A stretch of DNA of 58,518 nt from Pontiellaceae bacterium (GCA_016937035.1 JAFGWS010000093.1:1-58518), one strand, 5' to 3'. Positions 8,270 through 17,319 are shown, numbered from the stretch's first letter. Numbers and translations: made by a program. Notes: generated by a model not told the origin, from the sequence alone.

Positions 8270-8779
8270 TTATTCCAACGTCGCAGGCTCGTAGAGAGCG
8301 GTACGCCATCCGCCAAAGGTCCTGCGCCAACCAGTAGTCTCTTCCAAATAATAGACCGTCCCGGCGGTTGCTCCTGCAAACGCACTTTTTCCGACTGCGG
8401 GCGCATTTCCTTGGAAATAGACCTTCTGAAGGCCGTAACAAAATATGAACGCCTGGTCGCCAATAGTGGCGACGCTGTCGGGAATGACCAACTCCGTCAG
8501 GCCGGAACAACTATGGAAGGCCCAATTGCCAATGTTGGTGACGCTGTTGGAGATTGCATAGGAACCGGCCAAACCTCCTGGAAACTGAAGCAGCGTGGTG
8601 TGTTCCTTATTAAAAAGCACGCCGTCAAGGCTGGCGGGAAGCCATTCTGGAGTTTGCGACAGAGAACTCCTCGCCACGGCAAATTGTCGGCTACGGCTCT
8701 TATAAAGCTCCGGCGTCATACAGTTGGATGAAGGTTTGGCCGAATTTTGGGTGCGTTTTTTGCAGAGCCTTTTTGACAT
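8270..8779 (-). pseudogene. C-terminal fragment of a BspA-type leucine-rich-repeat protein
   Basis: The part from about 8626 down to the stop at 8270 reads as the end of a BspA-family (LRR_5) surface protein: DGVLFNKEHTTLLQFPGGL, then AISNSVTNIGNWAFHSCSGL, TELVIPDSVATIGDQAFIFC, and the usual terminal block with GNAPAVGKSAFAGAT and VYYLEETTGW. Complete members have a signal peptide and many more repeats. Upstream of 8626 the frame turns into unrelated sequence and the ATG at 8779 has no ribosome site. I therefore read it as a 5'-truncated remnant. A short secreted LRR gene is the alternative, but no signal peptide is visible. Confidence 0.65.
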
Positions 8780-8828
8780 GCGGGAGGGCGGCGGATATAT
8801 TGGGTTGTTTTAATTTGACGGAGCTTTG

Positions 8829-11111
8829 ATGAAAAAACGGAATGTGGATCTGATATGCGATATCGCGGAGCTGATGTCGGTGGCTTGCGAAGGTGAGGAT
8901 CGAAAGGAGTTGTTGCAGAATGTGGTGACGACCGTGGCGCGGCATATGGCGGCCGACGTCTGTTCGATCTATATCTACGACGAAGCGAGCCGTCAGCTTA
9001 CATTACGTGCCACGCAGGGGCTCGATAAGGCCGCCGTCGGCAAGGTCAAACTGGAGCTGGGCGAGGGGATTACGGGCCGCGCGGTGCGCGAGCTGCGCCC
9101 TATCTGTGAGGGATCGGCGTCAAAGAGCACGGGGTATAAGTTTTTCCCGGGGATTCATGAAGAGGAGTTCGAGGCGTTTCTGGCGGTTCCGATTCTGCGC
9201 GGTCTTCGGCGTATCGGCGCACTGGTGGTGCAGGCGCGCGAGGCGAACTATTTTACGTTCAACGATGTGAAGGCCCTTCGGGCGATTGCGGCGCAGTTGG
9301 CAACCATGATCGAAAACGTTCAAGTCCTGAGCGAAGTGGGCGATCGCGCAGCACAGGCTCCGGTGGAGGAGGTAAAACCGAAAAAGGCGGCGCGCGGCAC
9401 CATTTTACGCGGACGTTCCGCGAGCACCGGCACGGCACGTGGTACGGCCTGTAGGCTGGATTCGACCGAGGCCGAATCCTGCCCGCTGCCGAATCCGGAT
9501 TCCCCGCCGCATACGGTGGACGATTTTAGAAAAGCACTGGACGTGACGATGCGCCAAGTCGAAGAGCTCCAGCGGCAGACCACGTCGGAGCTGGCCGATG
9601 TGGCGGTTCTGATTTTCAGTGCGCACATGTTGATCCTCGAAGACAGCCAGTTTACGGGCCGTATCGCCGGACTCATTGAAACCGGAATGCCGGCGGTGAA
9701 GGCGATTGCCAAGGTGGTCAGCGAGTATGTCGAGGTTTTCTCGCAGAGTAAAATGCCGTCGATTCGCGAAAAGGTGCTGGATATAAAGGATCTGGGCAAC
9801 CGCCTGATCCGCAATCTGCTCAACGAAGAAAAGGGCGCGAGCGACTATCGCGGGCAGATTATCATCGCGCACGAGCTGTTGCCTTCAGATATTCTCAAGC
9901 TCTCCGCCGAAAACGTGGAAGGCTTTATTATCAGCAGCGGCGTCACCTCGCATAACGCGATCATCAGCCGGTCGCTCGGTATTCCCATGGTGGCCGTCTC
10001 CCGCGAGGATGCGGACAGCATCGACGACGGTACCGAGCTGCTGATGGACGGAAAGCAGGGCATCATTTATCTCGACCCGACCGACCAGATTTACCGCAAA
10101 TACCGCGAGCTCGACGAAGCGTGGAAGGTGCTGCACGACGCCTCCGACATGAAGGAGGAGACACGCACCCAATGCGGCGAGCGCGTGCGGATTTATGCCA
10201 ACATTAATCTGCTGAGCGATCTGGAACCCGCCCGCCGTTTTAAAGCCGAAGGCGTCGGTCTCTACCGTTCCGAATTTCCATTTATTGTCCGCAACGATTT
10301 CCCCAGTGAGGAGGAGCAGTATTTGATCTACAAAAAGCTCGTTGATCAGATGGAAGGCCGGCAGGTCACCTTCCGCACGCTCGATATCGGCGGCGATAAA
10401 ATGCTCTCCTACTATTCCAACGTCAACGAGGCCAATCCGTTTCTCGGCATGCGCGCCATCCGTTTTTCGCTCCAGAACCGCGATATTTTCTGCGATCAGC
10501 TCCGTGCATTCCTGCGCGCCGGGGCCGAGAGCGATGCACGCATCATGTTCCCGCTCATCTCTTCGGTCGATGACTTTGTCGCTGCGCGGCAGATTGTGTA
10601 TGACTGCATGGAGGAGCTGGAAGAGGCCCATATTCCGTTCAATCGCGACACCAAGCTGGGCGTCATGGTCGAGCTTCCCTCCGCTGTGGAGGTGATCGAC
10701 GAGCTGGCCTGCGAGGCGGACTTCCTTTCCATCGGTTCCAACGATCTGATTCAGTATATGCTGGCGGTCGATCGGACCAACGAAAAGGTTTCCTCGCTCT
10801 ATCTCGCACACCATCCCGCCATTCTCCGGGCGATCAATCGGATTGTAGCTGCGGCCAACAGGCACAAAAAAGATGTCTCTATCTGCGGCGATCTTTCCGC
10901 CAATCCGCGGATGCTGCCGTTTTTGCTCGGCGTCGGGCTGCGCAAATTCAGCATCGACAGCGTGAATGCGCCGGCGGTGCAGCGCTTAGTGAGTTCCACA
11001 AGAGTGAAAGACGCGGAGGAGATTGCGCGCCACATGCTCACCCTCGGACGCATCAGCCAGATCGACGCCTTTCTGCTCGACCGCAGCCTCGCCCCTCAGG
11101 TCGAGGCGTAG
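8829..11111 (+). CDS. ptsP: PEP-protein phosphotransferase of the nitrogen PTS (EI-Ntr)
   Basis: A 760-residue EI-Ntr. The ATG at 8829 has GGAG at 8820-8823; the TTG just before it is unlikely. Order: GAF domain (about 5-150), PEP-utilizer N-domain (about 178-300), the swivelling phospho-His domain with GVTSHNAI (His375, the phospho-acceptor), and the TIM-barrel PEP-binding domain with EGVGLYRSEFPF, GDKMLSYY, GVMVELPSAVEVID, GSNDLIQYMLAVDR and SICGDLSAN (Cys686). All key residues are present. EI-Ntr phosphorylates NPr (PtsO), which passes phosphate to EIIA-Ntr; neither partner is in the window. It probably links carbon and nitrogen state to regulation rather than sugar uptake. Confidence 0.93.
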   Translation: MKKRNVDLICDIAELMSVACEGEDRKELLQNVVTTVARHMAADVCSIYIYDEASRQLTLRATQGLDKAAVGKVKLELGEGITGRAVRELRPICEGSASKSTGYKFFPGIHEEEFEAFLAVPILRGLRRIGALVVQAREANYFTFNDVKALRAIAAQLATMIENVQVLSEVGDRAAQAPVEEVKPKKAARGTILRGRSASTGTARGTACRLDSTEAESCPLPNPDSPPHTVDDFRKALDVTMRQVEELQRQTTSELADVAVLIFSAHMLILEDSQFTGRIAGLIETGMPAVKAIAKVVSEYVEVFSQSKMPSIREKVLDIKDLGNRLIRNLLNEEKGASDYRGQIIIAHELLPSDILKLSAENVEGFIISSGVTSHNAIISRSLGIPMVAVSREDADSIDDGTELLMDGKQGIIYLDPTDQIYRKYRELDEAWKVLHDASDMKEETRTQCGERVRIYANINLLSDLEPARRFKAEGVGLYRSEFPFIVRNDFPSEEEQYLIYKKLVDQMEGRQVTFRTLDIGGDKMLSYYSNVNEANPFLGMRAIRFSLQNRDIFCDQLRAFLRAGAESDARIMFPLISSVDDFVAARQIVYDCMEELEEAHIPFNRDTKLGVMVELPSAVEVIDELACEADFLSIGSNDLIQYMLAVDRTNEKVSSLYLAHHPAILRAINRIVAAANRHKKDVSICGDLSANPRMLPFLLGVGLRKFSIDSVNAPAVQRLVSSTRVKDAEEIARHMLTLGRISQIDAFLLDRSLAPQVEA

Positions 11112-11298
11112 GGGTTTTCTTTCAGGGCGGGCTTGATTTAGGATAGTTCGGGATTTCAACAGTGTTTGTGCAATGAAACAATTGAACGCGCTGTTTAAAT
11201 GATGTGGAGATAAAAAGAAGTCGGAGAATGCAGGATTTTCCGATGTAACGGCCCGAAACAGACGGCATGGAGCCTGCTGAATAAAAAGGACAAATATT

Positions 11299-11327
11299 TT
11301 GCATGTGTGTGGACGTAAATGTATAAG
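11299..11327 (+). promoter_or_regulatory. Sigma-70-like promoter ahead of the 59-residue gene
   Basis: TTGCAT (11299-11304) and TATAAG (11322-11327) with 17-base spacing, 24 bases before the ATG at 11351. It matches the consensus at 4/6 and 5/6 positions. Confidence 0.5.
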
Positions 11328-11350
11328 GATGAGTTTGAGGGAGGAGTTCT

Positions 11351-11530
11351 ATGGCTAAAACATTAAGTTTCGAGGCGTCCAGAGAGCAGATGCTGACGGC
11401 GGTTAAGAGGCAGTCGAAGAACACCGAAACCAAGGTGATTAAGTTTAAGGATAATGGCGTGCCGGAGTTTTTGGCACGACTTGATGCGTTTGAGAAGGCA
11501 TCAAGAAAATCGACTTTTATGGTGGATTGA
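11351..11530 (+). CDS. Small basic protein of unknown function (59 aa)
   Basis: A 59-residue frame beginning MAKTLSFEASREQMLTAVKR, with a good ribosome site (GGGAGGAG, about 11339-11346), a promoter-like sequence upstream and a rho-independent terminator 20 bases after the stop, so it looks like an independent transcript. The protein is Lys/Arg-rich and largely helical by eye, with a central KVIKFKDNGVPEFL stretch that could form a strand-turn-helix. It has the size and charge of an antitoxin or small DNA-binding protein, but no known family is recognised. The next frame downstream is the broken cysteine-peptidase-like gene; a functional link is a guess. Confidence 0.6.
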   Translation: MAKTLSFEASREQMLTAVKRQSKNTETKVIKFKDNGVPEFLARLDAFEKASRKSTFMVD

Positions 11531-11550
11531 TTAAATTTTATTTGAGGATT

Positions 11551-11578
11551 TGCGCATCTCCGGGTGCGCATTTTTTTT
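11551..11578 (+). terminator. Rho-independent terminator after the 59-residue gene
   Basis: Stem TGCGCATC (11551-11558) with GGTGCGCA (11563-11570), one G-T pair, loop TCCG, followed by eight T residues (11571-11578). It lies only two bases before the ATG at 11581, so it separates the small gene from the downstream frame. Confidence 0.8.
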
Positions 11579-11580
11579 AC

Positions 11581-13192
11581 ATGGAAACGGTTCGCGATGC
11601 AAAGGCTGTTGGGACCCCAGTCTATATTTCGATTGGGCGGCCCTACTCTATGTTCGGCTTTATTGACCGACATTTCCCGAGTCTGGATTCGCTCCGCAGG
11701 ATCATGTCTCAGGTGCGAACCCTCAAAGGATGTACCATGGTGGTTGAAGAACTGGAACCATCGGATGAAATTCTGGAGGAAAATGAAGATATCCACACCC
11801 GCTACGGGATCTCTCTCTTAAATCAACTGTTACGCGACTGAGCTTTTATACAAAAGAATTTTCAACCTCCCGTGGATTATCGACCACCGGAAAGGATCAG
11901 TTTCTTGACTATGCCGTCATTAAGGCAGATCAACTGGGGATAAAACAATACACACGTATATATGAATCGGTTCTTGCGTCCAGTCCGCATCCGAACAACT
12001 GCATTCGAAATGCGCCTCGTTGGGCTTGTTGTGTTGCGGGAGTCGATTTTGAAATTGATGGTTATCTTTACGCTCAACAGAACGATATGACCAACGTATG
12101 TGCACACGTTGCCTTGCGGAGTGTAGTTTCCCGATTTCATCCCGATAAAGATATTTCCTATCGGGAGATTAATCAGATCGTGGGCATTGATCATGTAAAG
12201 CGTAAAGCTGGAGGTCATGATGGAGGAGGTTTAACGCTTCAGGAGATGGTTGCCGTGTTGGAGCGTATGACATTCGTTGCGTGGTCGGCGATTATCAGCA
12301 GGCCGATATTATGTCGAGTGAGGTCCCGTTTCATAAATTTGTATATGGATCGGTGGAGTCGGGATACCCTTCATTATTGGCCTTTAAAACCAAATCCCGG
12401 GCAGGTCACGTTATTCCTGTTTTCGGACATACCTTTAATCAGGATACGTGGGTGTGCAATGCCGAGCAGACTTATTTTAAAGTGTCCAGCGGATTGAAAT
12501 ACATACCAAGTGAATCGTGGCTCAGCATGTATTTGGCGCATGACGATAATTTCGGGTCCAATTTCTGCATTCCCCGACGATACTTATCAACGGCTTCTCC
12601 TTGCTGTATAAAAGCCAATGAGCAACGGTGTGTTTGGGATTCAGGGATTGCCGGGGTGATTGGAGTTTTTCCCAAAGCTGTCCGGCTCAAGCCGATCCAT
12701 GCGGAGGTAATCGGTGCCGATTATCTTTCTGTGTTGCTTCCTCATATTCCGGTGTCTGAGATATGGGAACATCGGTTTAAATGGTATGCAGAAAATAACA
12801 AGATGGTGCTTCGTCCCATACTTGTGACGAAAGACGAGTATATTCAGCACCTAAAGGATATTCGAGATTGGGAATGGAGAGCGGTTGACCGAAAACTCGT
12901 TGAGGCGTTGGGAAACCATCTTCAGGATGGATATTACTGGCTGGTGGAACTCTCTCTTCCTGAACTGTTTTCTGCAAATAAACGTAAGGTTGCGGAGGTT
13001 TTGCTTTTTGCCGAAGAAGAGCCGAGCAATTCGCGAGATTTCAAGAGTTTTTCGCTGGCTCGACTGTCGGATCATTTTGCTTTTTACGAAGGCGGAGGCG
13101 TCAGTAATCCAAGGTATCTGTTTGTGGAGTCCGGCTGCCGAGGTCATGTGGAGCTTTTTGGCTGTGAGGATGGAGAGGAGGAGAATCTGTAG
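11581..13192 (+). pseudogene. Cysteine-peptidase-like gene broken by two frameshifts
   Basis: Three frames join into one sensible protein of about 535 residues. Frame 1 (11581-about 11815) runs from METVRDAKAVGTPVYISIGR to ENEDIHTRYGIS, then shifts at a CTCTCTCT tract near 11811-11818 into frame 3 (LKSTVTRLSFYTKEFSTSRG onward). A second shift at 12261-12267 leads into frame 2 (YDIRCVVGDYQQAD) and on to the stop at 13192. Both shifts are +2 or -1. The middle holds NVCAHVALR (Cys at 12099) and AGHVIPVFGHTFNQDTW (His at 12407), spaced like the Cys-His-(Asn/Asp) dyad of papain-fold/C39-like peptidases; that call is inference. The region is visibly more AT-rich than its neighbours. It could be a pseudogene, a sequencing artefact, or phase-variable at the CT tract. 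Confidence 0.65.
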
Positions 13193-13318
13193 TGAGTTTT
13201 GTCGCGCTCATGGATCAGTTTATTCCCAAGTGGCGTTTCCATCGGCAACAGCTGAATCGATTGCCTGTCCGACATGAAGATTGGAAATATTAGGTTTTTT
13301 GATTTCCCGTGCGGAAAA

Positions 13319-13966
13319 TCACAATCCCAAAAACTGAATAGCGAGGCCGGAGGCGCAGATGGAAGCGCCGGCGAGTGCGTGGCTGTAGCGCTTGAGCGGA
13401 CGGAGCTGGACAAAGCCGAGTCCCCATGAGGAGAGGAGTACAACGCTCATCATGGTGCCGATGGTGGTCAGTGAAAAGATTCCGGCCACGAGCAGTACGC
13501 CGCTGAAGCTGTGCTGGACGGCGGGATACATGATGAGCGGAATGAGCGGTTCGCAGGGGCCGAGTACAAAAATGGTGAAGAGTACCCACGGCGTAATGTT
13601 GCGCGTTTGCGTCTGGGGGCGGTCATACCCATGCGGCTTATTGCGGACCGCACGGTGGATGCCCCAAACGCAGTAGGTGAACCCGAAAATAATCAGAGCC
13701 TGCGCAGCCAAATTGCCGCGAAAGGCTTCGAAGGCTTCCAGCTTGCCGAGCGCCAGTCCGAAGGCGACGCCGATCAGTCCGAGCACAACGGAGCTGAGTA
13801 CGTGGCCCAGTCCGCACAGGAAGGTGATGAGCATCGTGCGGGGCATCGACCAGCTGCGCGCCTTTCCCATAGCAATGAACGGCAGGTAGTGGTCCGGTCC
13901 CATTAACGTGTGCAGAAAACCAATCGATGCCGCAGTGAATGCGAGCAACATAACGGGATTATTCAT
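13319..13966 (-). CDS. NicO/UreH or TauE-like six-helix transporter
   Basis: A 215-residue integral membrane protein with about six hydrophobic segments. The N-terminus carries HTLMGPDHYLPFIAMG, the H-x(4)-D-H pattern seen in NicO/RcnA-type nickel-cobalt permeases and UreH-like proteins. A second conserved patch, FVLGPCEPLIPLIMYPA, has the Gly-Pro-Cys-Glu-Pro signature found in this superfamily and in cytochrome-biogenesis DsbD-like proteins. The likely role is metal-ion or small-anion export across the inner membrane; the substrate is uncertain. It lies 63 bases downstream of the endonuclease/phosphatase-fold gene on the same strand. The ATG at 13966 follows AGGAGAAG. Confidence 0.7.
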   Translation of the reverse strand: MNNPVMLLAFTAASIGFLHTLMGPDHYLPFIAMGKARSWSMPRTMLITFLCGLGHVLSSVVLGLIGVAFGLALGKLEAFEAFRGNLAAQALIIFGFTYCVWGIHRAVRNKPHGYDRPQTQTRNITPWVLFTIFVLGPCEPLIPLIMYPAVQHSFSGVLLVAGIFSLTTIGTMMSVVLLSSWGLGFVQLRPLKRYSHALAGASICASGLAIQFLGL

Positions 13967-14029
13967 GAAAAACTTCTCCTGATAAATGCGGGCAGTTTAG
14001 TGGGTCTCGATAACGGATGCCAGTGCGGA

Positions 14030-14986
14030 TTATTGAATTTCAAAGTCCATAACCACGGGCAGATGGTCGGACCCGACCTTGGGACCAACGACTCGGTTCC
14101 AGACGCGGATGCCGCTGGAATAGAGCATGTGATCGATCGGGATTTTCAGGAACCGGATCGAGGGGCTCCATGTGGGCTGAAAGCCGAATCCTTTTGTGCT
14201 GTCGTGCAGACCGGAGTCGCGCAGCAGGTTTCGGAAGTAGGGCGACCAGGGCGTGGTGTTGAGGTCACCCATCACCAAAACGGGTTTGCGCTGACTTTTT
14301 GCGACGGCGGCCAGCTCTTTGAGCTGGCGGTTTCGGTGAGCGGAATAGGCGCTTCCAATGGGCGGCAGCGGGTGTGTTCCGATCAGCGTAATGGTGCCGT
14401 CCGGGAAGTTAACATCGGCAATAATTGACGGCACCCCGCCGTCGCCGATTTCAACGACGACGCCCTCGGTCAGCGGATATTTGCTGAGGAGCATAATGCC
14501 GAAGCAGTCGGTTTGCGGTTGGGCGATGCGGTAGGGAAAGAGTTCGTTGAGCGGAGCGAGTTCTTCGACCCATTTGGGGGTAACCTCTTCGAGCAGCAGT
14601 AGATCCGGGGCAAAGTCTTCGACCGCATCCAGCACTTGATCTGTATTGCCGTTGTTGGCGTTAATGTTCATCAGCATGGCGCGGTGCGGCTTTTGAGTCG
14701 GGGCGTCCGGCTTGCCGAGGTAGAGCGGAAAGATAAAGGCATAGTTGAGCAGAAATAGGGCAATGAAAGCCAGTACGACCTTATTGAAGCGCACCCACAA
14801 GCAGATCCCCGCACCAATCAGGGCGAGCTGAGCATACTGTACGCGAAAGTGAGAAAAGAGATCCAGCGTCCAGTGGAGTCGTCCGGCCAATCCCAGCAGC
14901 GAAACCAGCGCGAGGAGCGCAACAATGATCCAGGTATCCCGTAAAAATCGTTCACGCAGCCTGGGGTGATTCTTCGGGTTAAACAT
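14030..14986 (-). CDS. Membrane-anchored endonuclease/exonuclease/phosphatase-fold protein
   Basis: A 318-residue protein with three hydrophobic segments in the first 95 residues and an EEP (DNase I-like) domain from about 100 to the end. Catalytic landmarks: NINANNGN (first Asn), LLLLEEVTP (metal-binding Glu), THPLPP, VLMGDLNTTPWS (Asp/Asn pair) and the terminal GSDHLPVVMDF (Asp-His). All are intact. This architecture, helices plus an external EEP domain, is usual for a family often annotated as endonuclease/exonuclease/phosphatase; real substrates may be phosphoinositide-like lipids or nucleic acid. Start at 14986 follows GGAGACTACT. Confidence 0.85.
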   Translation of the reverse strand: MFNPKNHPRLRERFLRDTWIIVALLALVSLLGLAGRLHWTLDLFSHFRVQYAQLALIGAGICLWVRFNKVVLAFIALFLLNYAFIFPLYLGKPDAPTQKPHRAMLMNINANNGNTDQVLDAVEDFAPDLLLLEEVTPKWVEELAPLNELFPYRIAQPQTDCFGIMLLSKYPLTEGVVVEIGDGGVPSIIADVNFPDGTITLIGTHPLPPIGSAYSAHRNRQLKELAAVAKSQRKPVLVMGDLNTTPWSPYFRNLLRDSGLHDSTKGFGFQPTWSPSIRFLKIPIDHMLYSSGIRVWNRVVGPKVGSDHLPVVMDFEIQ

Positions 14987-15127
14987 AGTAGTCTCCTGAT
15001 TGATTGTGCACGAAACGGGAATGTTTCATAGAATTGGGTTCCCGTCATGCGAATTGAGCTAAATTTGTGTATACAGACGGGAGGGCTGGCGTTATATAGC
15101 GGCGGCATAGATGAACTCGGGAGCTGA

Positions 15128-15595
15128 ATGAGCTTGAATGAATATTCCGACGTGGTGGTCCGACGTGTCGGTCTGAATCGAACGGACGATCTGCTTGCGT
15201 TGGAGGCCGCCTGTTTTCAGTCGGACCGAATCAGTCGACGCAACCTGCGGCACCTGCTGTGCGCACCGAGTGCCTATTGTGCCGGAGCTTATCGAAGCGG
15301 CGCGCTGGTCGGCAGCATGGTTACCCTGTTTCGCAGTACTTCACGGACAGCACGGGTCTATTCGCTGGCGGTGCTGGAGTCGGAACGCGGGCACGGAATC
15401 GGGCGGCGTTTAATGGACCGGGCGGAGCAGGAAGCACGCCGCCGAAAATGCGTGCGGATGCGGCTGGAGGTTCGAATGGAAAATGTGTCGGCGATTGAAT
15501 TATACAAACGTCTCGGCTTTGTGGACACCGCTGTGATGCCGGGCTATTACGAGGACGGTGCACACGCTTTTGTTATGCGAAGGGAGCTTGACTGA
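15128..15595 (+). CDS. GNAT acetyltransferase paired with an ATP-grasp ligase
   Basis: A 155-residue GNAT (RimI-like) N-acetyltransferase. The acetyl-CoA binding loop RGHGIGRRLMDRAEQEAR (motif A, R-x-x-G-x-G) is at about residues 87-104, and ENVSAIELYKRLGFVDTAVM gives motif B (Asn, Tyr). The start has GGAG seven bases upstream. It ends four bases before the ATG of the RLAN/ATP-grasp gene, so the two are cotranscribed. In the literature on peptide-modifying ATP-grasp systems (Iyer, Aravind and colleagues, from memory), GNAT domains, sometimes fused to C39 peptidases, accompany RimK-like ligases. The substrate may be a peptide or an amine that the ligase extends. Confidence 0.88.
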   Translation: MSLNEYSDVVVRRVGLNRTDDLLALEAACFQSDRISRRNLRHLLCAPSAYCAGAYRSGALVGSMVTLFRSTSRTARVYSLAVLESERGHGIGRRLMDRAEQEARRRKCVRMRLEVRMENVSAIELYKRLGFVDTAVMPGYYEDGAHAFVMRRELD

Positions 15596-15599
15596 TTTT

Positions 15600-17084
15600 A
15601 TGTCTACACCTTTTATTGTGGTTGATCGATTGGAGGACTGGACGCCGTATTATCCCGGCGAAAATCTGATTACGGCCGAGGAATATCTGGCAACGGATCC
15701 TGCGCCCACGCGGCCCTTGCGCGTGATTAATTTGTGTCGCGACTATAAATATCTGGGGAAGGGGTACTACTGTTCGCTGCTGGCGGCGGCGCGGGGCGAT
15801 CGGGTGATTCCTTCAGTCCGTACCATTAACGATCTGAGCAAACGGCGGATGTACACGCTCGGGCTCTCGCTCTTGGAAAAGGCGGTGAAAAGCAAAAAGG
15901 TGCATATGGGCCACGGGGAGCTGGCCGCGTATGAATTTCGGGTCTATTTCGGAACAACTGCGACCGAAGAACTTCAGGGGTTGGCTCGGCAGCTTTTTGA
16001 ATTGTTCCCCTGTCCAATTTTGAATGTGGCGTTTAAGCAGGTGGATAAAACCTGGGTGATTGAGTCGGTCAAGCCGCTCTCGATCTATGAGCTCAGCGAG
16101 GCGGAGCAGGATGAGTTTGCGGCGGCGCTGGACCAATACAGCCGTAAAGTGTGGCGGAAGCCGCGTCGAAAAAAGCTGTTTTCATATGATCTTGCTATGT
16201 TAACCGATCCGCAGGAAGCACTGCCGCCGAGTAATCGAAAGGCACTCGAAAATTTTGTGCAGGCGGGGCGTCAGATTGGCATTGATGTGGAACTGATCGC
16301 GAAGCGGGATTATCCGCGGCTGACCGAATATGATGCGCTCTTTATTCGTGAAACCACTTCGGTGGATCACCACACCTACGAGTTTGCGCAGAAGGCGGAA
16401 TTTGCACATATGCCGGTAATTGACGATCCCAATTCCATTCTGAAATGCGCCAATAAGGTCTATCTGGCCGAGCTGCTGCGGGAAAATGAGCTGGCGATAC
16501 CCCGCACGGAAATTCTTTATCGCGATCAGCCTGCCGCACTTGAGCGCGCCGCCGATCTTCTTGGATTTCCGCTGGTGCTGAAAATTCCCGATGGTTCGTT
16601 CTCGCGTGGAGTCCATAAGGCTGCATCGATGGAAGAGCTGAAGGCGCGAACGAAAGAACTGTTTCAGTCATCGGTCTTGGTGCTGGCGCAGGAGTTTATG
16701 TATACCGACTTTGACTGGCGTATCGGAGTGCTCGGCAAGCATGCGCTGTTTGCCTGTAAATATTATATGTCGACCGGTCACTGGCAGATTTATAACCATT
16801 CCGCCCCCAGCTCCTCGCGTACCGGCAAATTTGAAACACTGGCGGTGGAGCAGGCGCCGGCCGCCGCAGTTAAGCTGGCGGTGAAGGCCTGCGGCTTAAT
16901 CGGAAACGGGCTCTATGGCGTGGACATTAAACAGAAGGGCGATCGCTTTTCGGTGATTGAAATCAATGACAATCCGAACATTGATGCAGGCGTCGAAGAC
17001 GTCCATCTCGATAAGCTGCTTTATCTTCGGGTTATGGAACATTTTTATAACAAAATGGAGCACTGCCGTTACGGTGCGCGATAA
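15600..17084 (+). CDS. RimK-like ATP-grasp ligase with N-terminal RLAN domain
   Basis: A 494-residue protein. Residues 1-150 match the RLAN domain (RimK-like ATP-grasp N-terminal): LRVINLCRDYKYLGKGYYCS, RVIPSVRTINDLSKRR and FRVYFGTTA. Residues about 195-480 are an ATP-grasp amide ligase with ALFIRETTSVDHHTYEFAQ, VLKIPDGSFSRGV (ATP-binding Lys and Gly-rich loop), RIGVLGKHALFACKYYM, and the metal site DRFSVIEINDNPNIDAGVED (Glu, Asn). RimK-type enzymes ligate an amino acid, often glutamate, to a protein or peptide carboxyl. The start at 15600 is preferred to an upstream one inside the GNAT gene. The pair probably makes or modifies a small peptide. Confidence 0.88.
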   Translation: MSTPFIVVDRLEDWTPYYPGENLITAEEYLATDPAPTRPLRVINLCRDYKYLGKGYYCSLLAAARGDRVIPSVRTINDLSKRRMYTLGLSLLEKAVKSKKVHMGHGELAAYEFRVYFGTTATEELQGLARQLFELFPCPILNVAFKQVDKTWVIESVKPLSIYELSEAEQDEFAAALDQYSRKVWRKPRRKKLFSYDLAMLTDPQEALPPSNRKALENFVQAGRQIGIDVELIAKRDYPRLTEYDALFIRETTSVDHHTYEFAQKAEFAHMPVIDDPNSILKCANKVYLAELLRENELAIPRTEILYRDQPAALERAADLLGFPLVLKIPDGSFSRGVHKAASMEELKARTKELFQSSVLVLAQEFMYTDFDWRIGVLGKHALFACKYYMSTGHWQIYNHSAPSSSRTGKFETLAVEQAPAAAVKLAVKACGLIGNGLYGVDIKQKGDRFSVIEINDNPNIDAGVEDVHLDKLLYLRVMEHFYNKMEHCRYGAR

Positions 17085-17215
17085 AAATTTGCGGGGTTTG
17101 TGATCAACCCGACTTTTTTCAGCTCTTCGTAGATTTCAGTGAAAGCCCGGTACTTTTTGACCGGATAACTGGGTACGCCGAATCCTTTCAATTCGAAGGG
17201 CTGTCTTTTCACCAT
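17069..17215 (-). CDS. Possible small protein or gene remnant (48 aa)
   Basis: A 48-codon minus-strand frame from ATG at 17215 that reads like real protein: it ends in a helix plus tail, FTEIYEELKKVGLITNP. It overlaps the end of the ATP-grasp gene by 16 bases, tail to tail. No clear ribosome site precedes it, so it may be the 3' remnant of a lost gene. No family is recognised. Confidence 0.3.
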   Translation of the reverse strand: MVKRQPFELKGFGVPSYPVKKYRAFTEIYEELKKVGLITNPANFYRAP

Positions 17216-17319
17216 TCAAGCGAGTCATATATCTTTAGTAACCCATTGAATGTTAGCGTTTATTAGCGTCAATTTGTGGTCAACATCCTTTTTGGGGTTA
17301 AATGCTGCGAAGAACCAAA

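Noticed and set aside
9885..10865. A 326-codon minus-strand frame
   Set aside because: Antisense to the catalytic half of ptsP; no motif of its own.
11122..11796. A 224-codon minus-strand frame over the small gene
   Set aside because: No ribosome site, no motif, Ser/Asn-rich noise. The plus strand has a promoter, ribosome site and terminator at the same place.
13301..13320. Imperfect hairpin GATTTCCC/GGAAAATC considered as a terminator for the NicO-like gene
   Set aside because: It has one mismatch, overlaps the stop codon, and the bases after it on the minus strand are A, not T.
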